Source: a virus. Taken from it: a stretch of DNA of 64,000 nt. The stretch is from positions 1 to 64,000 of IMG/VR virus record IMGVR_UViG_3300047551_001325, one strand, 5' to 3'. Numbering within the stretch: position 1 is the stretch's first letter; each line of letters begins with the position of its first letter. The notes beneath the pieces are model-generated. The model saw only the letters and a list, made by a program, of their open reading frames with translations. It had not been told where the DNA came from and made no database searches. The position numbers were made by a program, and so were the translations under genes. This document shows positions 58,913 through 64,000 of the stretch, piece by piece.

Positions 58913-59608
58913 ATGTCAAGATACGATGATGACGAAACAGAAATGATGGACGAGGAAGCTGCAGCGCCGCGTCGGCGTCTGACGGTAGTAGAGGATGAAG
59001 AAACGCCGGCCCCGGTTGCTGCTTCAAACTCAATCCGTAGAGGATGGGGTGCGGTTGAGCAGGCAAAATCTGCAGACTCTCCTTACGCACAACGTCTTCG
59101 TGTTAGCGAAGACCCAATCATCATCAAGTTTCTTGAAGATGAGCCCTATGCAACATACAGACAGCATTGGATTGAACGAACCGGACAGAAGTCATTTACC
59201 TGCATTGCAGACCTAGACCCAAAGGGTTGCCCACTGTGTGATGCTGGTAGTCGGCCTTCAACTAGATTTGCGTTCAATGTTGTTTTGTTGTCTCCCGACT
59301 CAGAACCAGTGTTGAAGTCCTACGAAGTAGGTCCTCGCGTCATTGACCAGCTCAAGAACTTCCACATCGACCCACGTCAGGGTCCTTTGTCAAAGCACTT
59401 CTGGGCAGTAAGTCGCTCCGGTAAGGGAGCTACCTCGGCAACCAACCACCAACTGGTCAAGGAGCGTGACTTGGAAGAATGGAATATTGATGTGCTTGAT
59501 GAAGCAGACTTCAAAGTTCTTCGCAAGTCGGTGTACACCTCAGATATCATTCAGATACCCGTCCGTAAGGACTTGATCCAAATCGCATTGGAAGACCTGT
59601 CTGACTGA
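58913..59608 (+). CDS. Single-stranded DNA-binding protein
   Basis: 231 aa. The acidic N-terminus (MSRYDDDETEMMDEEAAAPR) is followed by an OB-like core: IIIKFLEDEPYATYRQHWIE, FTCIADLDPKGCPLCDAGSR (CxxC, probable zinc as in T4 gp32), and FNVVLLSPDSEPVLKSYEVG. Placed immediately before the polymerase. It coats and protects template strands. Confidence 0.8.
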   Translation: MSRYDDDETEMMDEEAAAPRRRLTVVEDEETPAPVAASNSIRRGWGAVEQAKSADSPYAQRLRVSEDPIIIKFLEDEPYATYRQHWIERTGQKSFTCIADLDPKGCPLCDAGSRPSTRFAFNVVLLSPDSEPVLKSYEVGPRVIDQLKNFHIDPRQGPLSKHFWAVSRSGKGATSATNHQLVKERDLEEWNIDVLDEADFKVLRKSVYTSDIIQIPVRKDLIQIALEDLSD

Positions 59609-59609
59609 G

Positions 59610-61697
59610 ATGACAAACCTAACGAACGACGTGGGGGGTCTTATGGCCCCCCACGTGGTGTCTTCAATAGAAGAACTACACGAGATAGTCCAACACATAC
59701 AAAGTGTTGGAGCTTTTGCTTTTGACGTAGAAACACGTGGCAACGTTGAACGTCACAGTGATGTGCTTGCGTGGATTGAACAAGAGTGGAAGCAACACGA
59801 AAGCACTTTAAAAACAACTTCCGAAGAAGTCTTAGCTAGATCAAAAGAGGCCATCATCTTAAGATGGCAAAACACCTTGGCCCTTGATCCAATGCGAAAC
59901 GAAGTGTTTTGGATAGGCATAGCAACGGAAGGAAAATCATGGGCTATCCCAATGGGTCATCCAAATGGGGAAATCCTTGTACCCGAAGAGCGTGGAGATG
60001 GAACAACCGTACCTCCCCCTGGGTATCGCAAACTTTTAGCAAATGGCAAAGAATCTCTAGCAAAAGCTAGGTACTATATACCAGCACAGTACTCAGAAGC
60101 CCCAGAGCAACTATCACGCACCGATGTGTTTCAAGCTCTAGAACCCCTGTTCTTTAGTGATCTGGTTAAGGTGGGGCACAACATCAAGTTCGATGCTAGG
60201 TCAATACGTAAGTATTACAATGACTGTCTGCCGCACGGGCCGTTTGTAGACACGATGATCATTCAACACATTCTCAACGAGAACTTGCTTGAATACAGTC
60301 TTGACAAACTTATTGCCCATAACTTTGGTGGCTTTAATCCTTACTACATGGATGGAAAAATAGGAGCCATAATTACTCAGGTTCCATTCTCCAAAGCAGT
60401 TAGGTATGTGCATCTAGACGTTAAGTGGACTTGGCATTTGTACAAACTTCTTTGGCAGAAGATTCAAAACAAGGAAGAACTGTTGTCATGTCTACGTCAA
60501 GACATGGATGTAATCCGTGTTCTAATGGACATGGAGGACACAGGCATACCCGTAGACCATAGGTCTATGACAAAACTTGGCAAAGAACTAGACACACATC
60601 TAAACGAACTTCTTCTACAAATGATGGATTACGCACCACCTGGTTTTAATCCAGATAGTCCAAAGCACAAACAACAGTTACTGTTTAGTGGCAAACGTGA
60701 GGGCGGGTTAGGCCTAAAGCCAACTAAATATACTGAAAAAGGTTCAGCATCAGTTGATGAGGAAGCTTTGCGCAACTTAGAAAACAAACATCCTGTAGTA
60801 CCATTATTACTTGATTGGGCAGAAACAAAGAAAACAAAGTCTACTTATGTAGACGGTCTACTTACTAAACTGCACAAAGGTTCTCTTCATCCATCTTTTC
60901 ACCTACACAGAACTGCTACTGGAAGACTTTCATCTAGTAACCCAAACTTGCAAAACATTCCAAGAGACAGCAGCGTACGAGGACTGTTTGTAGCCCATCC
61001 TGGTTATGTTCTCCTTGTAGCTGACTATGACCAGATTGAATTGCGTGTTATGTGCATGTTCTCTGGAGACAAGAAGATGAGTGAGTTCTTCCTTAACAAC
61101 GAAGATATTCATGCTGGAGCAGCGGCTTTGATCTTAGGCAAAGATGTGTCTGAGATTACACCAGAAGAACGTCAGCTTGGTAAAGGTGTCAACTTCTTGA
61201 CAGCGTATGGTGGTGGTCCACAAAAACTTGCCAGAACTACCGGAGTAGACGTTGAGCATGCCCGTTCAGTAATTGACCAGTATTACAAACAGTTTTCTGG
61301 AATTACAAAATGGAAAAAGAGTGTAATAGAATCGGGTATCAAGAATGGTTACGTTGAAACTATCTCCGGTAGACGCCGGCGTTTACCCGATCTACGGTCA
61401 GACGACAACTCCCTAAAATCTAGGGCAGAGCGCCAAGCAGTCAACGCTGTAGTTCAAGGGTCTGCCGCTGATATTTGTAAAAAAGCTATGATCGATGTAA
61501 ACGCTCTTTTGCAAGACACAGGAGCCAAAATCCTGGTACAGGTGCATGACGAATTGGTGGCCATGGTTCCTGAGGACTTGGTAGACGAGCTACAGCCCAA
61601 GTTTATTATGTCCATGGGAGATGGTAATATTATTAATGGTATTCCATTAAAAGTTTCATGCCACTCAGCCTATAATTGGTCGGAGGCGAAAGGGTAA
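59610..61697 (+). CDS. polA: DNA polymerase I-family (family A) polymerase
   Basis: 695 aa. 3'-5' exonuclease: FAFDVETRGN (Exo I, about residues 34-43), VGHNIKFDARSIRK (Exo II, about 189-202). Polymerase: HLHRTATGRLSSSNPNLQNI, VADYDQIELRVMCMFSGD (motif A, about 470-487), RQLGKGVNFLTAYGGGPQKL (motif B) and VQVHDELVAMVP (motif C, about 645-656). No 5'-3' nuclease domain. It copies the phage genome. Overlaps the next gene at TAATG. Confidence 0.97.
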   Translation: MTNLTNDVGGLMAPHVVSSIEELHEIVQHIQSVGAFAFDVETRGNVERHSDVLAWIEQEWKQHESTLKTTSEEVLARSKEAIILRWQNTLALDPMRNEVFWIGIATEGKSWAIPMGHPNGEILVPEERGDGTTVPPPGYRKLLANGKESLAKARYYIPAQYSEAPEQLSRTDVFQALEPLFFSDLVKVGHNIKFDARSIRKYYNDCLPHGPFVDTMIIQHILNENLLEYSLDKLIAHNFGGFNPYYMDGKIGAIITQVPFSKAVRYVHLDVKWTWHLYKLLWQKIQNKEELLSCLRQDMDVIRVLMDMEDTGIPVDHRSMTKLGKELDTHLNELLLQMMDYAPPGFNPDSPKHKQQLLFSGKREGGLGLKPTKYTEKGSASVDEEALRNLENKHPVVPLLLDWAETKKTKSTYVDGLLTKLHKGSLHPSFHLHRTATGRLSSSNPNLQNIPRDSSVRGLFVAHPGYVLLVADYDQIELRVMCMFSGDKKMSEFFLNNEDIHAGAAALILGKDVSEITPEERQLGKGVNFLTAYGGGPQKLARTTGVDVEHARSVIDQYYKQFSGITKWKKSVIESGIKNGYVETISGRRRRLPDLRSDDNSLKSRAERQAVNAVVQGSAADICKKAMIDVNALLQDTGAKILVQVHDELVAMVPEDLVDELQPKFIMSMGDGNIINGIPLKVSCHSAYNWSEAKG

Positions 61698-62155
61698 TGA
61701 TGTCCTCAAGTCCAGTAGAAGAGCGCAATTTTTATCTAACCCTTTCTATATTAGAAGGGCAGAAACTTGCTCATGCGGCTGGGTTTTCTGTGCCATCTGC
61801 CGATGTCCAGGAACACGAGATTATGGACATTATGCAAAAGTGGTTTACATTGTCCCATGCTGGAATACTAGATAGTGTAAAAGAATGTGCTAACTGGATG
61901 ATTAATGTAATCAAAGATACAAATGATCTAGATGACGAAAGTTTGGCCGCAACCGAAAACATCATAACTGCATTTGGTATAGCTGCCATATCTCATTTGA
62001 TTGACCAAGAGATGTTGAGCATACTAGAACCAGAAAACTATGACCCATCATTAGTTGAAACTAATATTGTGTCCTTGCTAGGCTTTATGCTATCGTCATC
62101 ACTATCAGATGACGACGAGTTAGATCTAGAGGATGGTGAAGAAGATGAGCAGTGA
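61697..62155 (+). CDS. Hypothetical acidic protein
   Basis: 152 aa (MMSSSPVEERNFYLTLSILE...). Mostly helical, with a long acidic tail (LSDDDELDLEDGEEDEQ). No motif recognised. Start at 61697 shares one base with the polymerase stop; GGAGG lies upstream. It may bind polymerase or SSB. Confidence 0.6.
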   Translation: MMSSSPVEERNFYLTLSILEGQKLAHAAGFSVPSADVQEHEIMDIMQKWFTLSHAGILDSVKECANWMINVIKDTNDLDDESLAATENIITAFGIAAISHLIDQEMLSILEPENYDPSLVETNIVSLLGFMLSSSLSDDDELDLEDGEEDEQ

Positions 62156-62555
62156 TTGGTGGTCAAAACGTTTAAGTAGCAATCAACCTGCTGCCTCTAG
62201 ACCTACTACAACATCTATGCCACCAGTGACACCACCCATACGCATACCATCAGGGTTGGTTCACTCAAATCCACAACCTTATCAAGACACGACTATCCCC
62301 CAACAACACAATCCTAATGAACCCATAACTATGGGAGAAGCCCTCAGACAACCCCACCTATGGGAAGGTCGTGGAGAAGCTGCTAAAAAACAAGGCAACC
62401 TAACTTGCCCAGACTGTGGTAGTGGTAACGTTTTTGTGCGCACAGCAAAAGGTGGGAATACAACAATCAACGGAAACAGCCCAGCTCCACGATGCTTTGA
62501 ATGCGGTTGGAATGGGATGTACGACCAAGCCTCCCAATCTTCTTGGGGAGTATAA
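62145..62555 (+). CDS. Zinc-ribbon protein with Pro-rich N-terminus
   Basis: 136 aa from ATG 62145 (alternative GTG 62133). The first 80 residues are Pro/Ser/Thr-rich and likely disordered. The C-terminal part has CPDCGSGNVFVRTAKGGNT and PRCFECGWNGMY, two CxxC knuckles forming one zinc ribbon, as in transcription-factor-like and replication-accessory proteins. Function unknown. Confidence 0.7.
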   Translation: MSSDWWSKRLSSNQPAASRPTTTSMPPVTPPIRIPSGLVHSNPQPYQDTTIPQQHNPNEPITMGEALRQPHLWEGRGEAAKKQGNLTCPDCGSGNVFVRTAKGGNTTINGNSPAPRCFECGWNGMYDQASQSSWGV

Positions 62556-62569
62556 CAACAAGGAAAACA

Positions 62570-63589
62570 ATGAAAAGTGAAACTAGCCGTGAGAGCCTTG
62601 AATCAATCATCTCTTCTATCAACAAGAAGTACGGTGAGAATGTAATAGTACAAGGTAACCAAGTAAAAGAAGAAGTACCACGCATTACTACTGGTGTGTT
62701 GGCGTTTGATTTAATGCTTGGTGGAGGGTGGCCCATGAACCAATGGTCTGAAATCATTGGTGATGAATCATCCGGTAAAACAGCTCTTGCATACAAGACT
62801 ATTGCAGCAAACCAAGCCGCTGACCCAGAGTGGGTAGCAATGTGGATTGCTGCTGAAGAGTTTGTTCCAGACTACGCTAAGGCGATTGGTGTTGACCTTG
62901 ATCGTCTGTGGGTAGTTGAGACCAATGTTATGGAACAGGTCTACGATCTAATTCTACGAGCTATGGAAAATAGGGCTGTTGATTGTATAGTTCTTGATTC
63001 ACTCCCAGCCTTAGTACCTGGTGATGAAGCTGAGAAGATGATGGATGAGTTCTCCATGGGTCTTGGGGCCAGACTTACTGGTAAGTTCTTCCGCAAGAGC
63101 AGCAAGGCTCAGAAGCGTTCATTGATTAATGACGACCGTGGGTGTACCGGGTTGATCATCAATCAGTGGCGTGAAAAGATTGGTGTTATGTATGGTGACC
63201 CCAGAACCACACCAGGTGGTAAAGCTAAAAACTTCCACTACTTCGTTAGACTAGAAGTAAAGAGAGATGAATGGTTGAAGTTTAAAGACGAACCAGTTGG
63301 TCAAACCATCAAAGCTCGTACAATGAAGAACAAGACATACAGACCACAACAGGTTGCTGTTGTTGACTTTTACTTTGCTGATTGCCAATCATTTAAACTT
63401 GGTGACTTTGACGTTATCAAAGACATAGTAAACATCTGTATTGCAACAGACATAATTACAAGAGCTGGTGCCTACTACAACTACAAAGACCAAAAGTGGC
63501 AAGGAAAAGATGCCCTATTGCTTGGTGTTCGTGAAGATCTAGAGTTACAATCAGAGCTCAAAGAGAAAGCAAAGGAGTATTTCCTATGA
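62570..63589 (+). CDS. RecA-like recombinase
   Basis: 339 aa. ATG 62570 with AAGGAAAAC; longer in-frame starts overlap the gene before. ITTGVLAFDLMLGGGWPMNQ and SEIIGDESSGKTALAYKTI contain the Walker A (near residue 63-70). VDCIVLDSLPALVPG is Walker B, and GCTGLIINQWREKIGVMYGD plus TTPGGKAKNFHYFVRLEVKR is the DNA-binding loop/ATP-cap region (T.PGG.A..). Promotes strand exchange for replication restart and recombination. Confidence 0.95.
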   Translation: MKSETSRESLESIISSINKKYGENVIVQGNQVKEEVPRITTGVLAFDLMLGGGWPMNQWSEIIGDESSGKTALAYKTIAANQAADPEWVAMWIAAEEFVPDYAKAIGVDLDRLWVVETNVMEQVYDLILRAMENRAVDCIVLDSLPALVPGDEAEKMMDEFSMGLGARLTGKFFRKSSKAQKRSLINDDRGCTGLIINQWREKIGVMYGDPRTTPGGKAKNFHYFVRLEVKRDEWLKFKDEPVGQTIKARTMKNKTYRPQQVAVVDFYFADCQSFKLGDFDVIKDIVNICIATDIITRAGAYYNYKDQKWQGKDALLLGVREDLELQSELKEKAKEYFL

Positions 63590-63921
63590 TATTTGGTAGA
63601 GAAGAAAAGCAGAGCATAATGAAGGCTTCAAAAAAGCAGGAAAAGCGCTCAGCAAAAATCTATAAGGGTAGCCGTAATGCTGGTTCAGGTTCTGGTTGGT
63701 TGCGTAAGAATGATGTACGTACCCATGAACTACTAATTGAGAATAAACTTACAAACAACCTAAAGTCTTACTCAATCAAAGCCAGTGAGCTTGTGGACTT
63801 AACACAACGAGGTGTATTGGAAGATCGCTTGCCGGTAATGCAGTTTGACTTGGGTGGAAAGCACTATGTCATTCTCAACGAAGCTGACTTTCAAATGCTT
63901 ATAGGAGTAGACGGGAACTGA
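63586..63921 (+). CDS. Holliday-junction-resolvase-like nuclease
   Basis: 111 aa, ATGA-coupled to the recombinase. RSAKIYKGSRNAGSGSGWLR and KNDVRTHELLIENKLTNNLK contain a PD-(D/E)XK-like D..(9-10)..E-x-K motif (D in DVR, ExK in IENK), then YSIKASELVDL and GGKHYVILNEADF. This matches small resolvase-type phage endonucleases, called by motif. Position beside RecA supports a recombination role. Confidence 0.75.
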   Translation: MIFGREEKQSIMKASKKQEKRSAKIYKGSRNAGSGSGWLRKNDVRTHELLIENKLTNNLKSYSIKASELVDLTQRGVLEDRLPVMQFDLGGKHYVILNEADFQMLIGVDGN

Positions 63922-63923
63922 CC

Positions 63924-64000
63924 GTGACAGACACTCCTTGGTACGCCAAGACTTACAAAGAATCAATTAAGTCCAAAGGCCGGATACTTCCAGTAATACA
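63924..64000 (+). CDS. N-terminus of a gene cut by the right edge
   Basis: GTG 63924 after GGGAACTGACC opens MTDTPWYAKTYKESIKSKGR..., 25 complete codons visible. It lies 2 nt after the resolvase-like gene and belongs to the same rightward operon. Function cannot be told. Confidence 0.55.
   Translation, partial: MTDTPWYAKTYKESIKSKGRILPVI

Noticed and set aside
1-64000. CRISPR array
   Set aside because: Repeats seen are palindromic operators, iterons or fibre codon repeats; none shows regular spacers of constant size.
1-64000. Lysogeny module or insertion sequence
   Set aside because: No integrase, transposase, excisionase or CI-like repressor is recognisable; the MerR-like and other HTH proteins sit in replication or packaging operons.

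Overview
The window is a contiguous piece of a double-stranded DNA tailed-phage genome with a contractile tail (myovirus morphology, Caudoviricetes). Sheath, tube, tape measure, gp25-like, gpJ-like and gpI-like baseplate genes are all recognisable, and both window edges cut through genes. The host is most likely an actinobacterium, but this is inference. It rests on palindromic TGTGA-N6-TCACA boxes of the Crp/GlxR type, two apparently leaderless genes placed 6 nt after a TANNNT -10 box, an M15 peptidase plus PG-binding endolysin, and a secreted Thr-rich protein of a style common in actinobacteria. No integrase, excisionase or repressor is visible, so nothing here indicates a temperate lifestyle.

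Layout. (1) 1-5474, leftward: small genes, many encoding CxxC zinc-binding microproteins, mixed with tRNA-Arg(UCU) and tRNA-Met(CAU). Long non-coding, inverted-repeat-rich stretches lie between them: 2522-2630, 2706-3233 and 3583-3693. A four-copy array of Crp-like palindromes at 4664-4737 lies upstream. (2) 5475-10326: four rightward genes of unknown function (two are paralogues), then two GT2 glycosyltransferases and a SAM methyltransferase. (3) 10344-12587: tRNA-Ile(UAU), a zinc microprotein, a secreted Thr-rich protein and a nest of overlapping small membrane and lipoprotein genes. (4) 12663-21788: tail fibre and adhesin genes surrounding a holin-like/endolysin cassette. (5) 21799-50232: unknown genes, then TerL, an HTH protein, a metallophosphoesterase, portal, scaffold, major capsid, a collar-type fibre, neck proteins, sheath, tube, a tail assembly chaperone with an apparent frameshift extension, a tape measure carrying cell-wall hydrolase domains, and the baseplate. 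A bidirectional terminator (50252-50282) closes this operon. (6) 50314-51603, leftward: a Dps-like ferritin and four small proteins, most of them Lys-rich. (7) 51692-64000, rightward: the replication and recombination module. It holds a winged-helix initiator with palindromic iterons inside its own gene, an AAA+ loader, DnaB-like helicase, primase, SNF2-type helicase, an ssDNA-binding protein, family A DNA polymerase, a RecA-like recombinase and a resolvase-like nuclease.

How it works together. The rightward replication arm assembles a complete fork, probably from an origin embedded in the initiator gene as in lambda O. The rightward structural arm builds head and tail in canonical order. The leftward left arm probably carries early host-takeover genes under Crp-like control and a small tRNA/ncRNA island. 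The strongest leads for unusual biology are the intragenic iterons, the frame-shifted tail chaperone, the ncRNA-like gaps beside the tRNAs, the Crp-like array, and the Dps/basic-protein operon.
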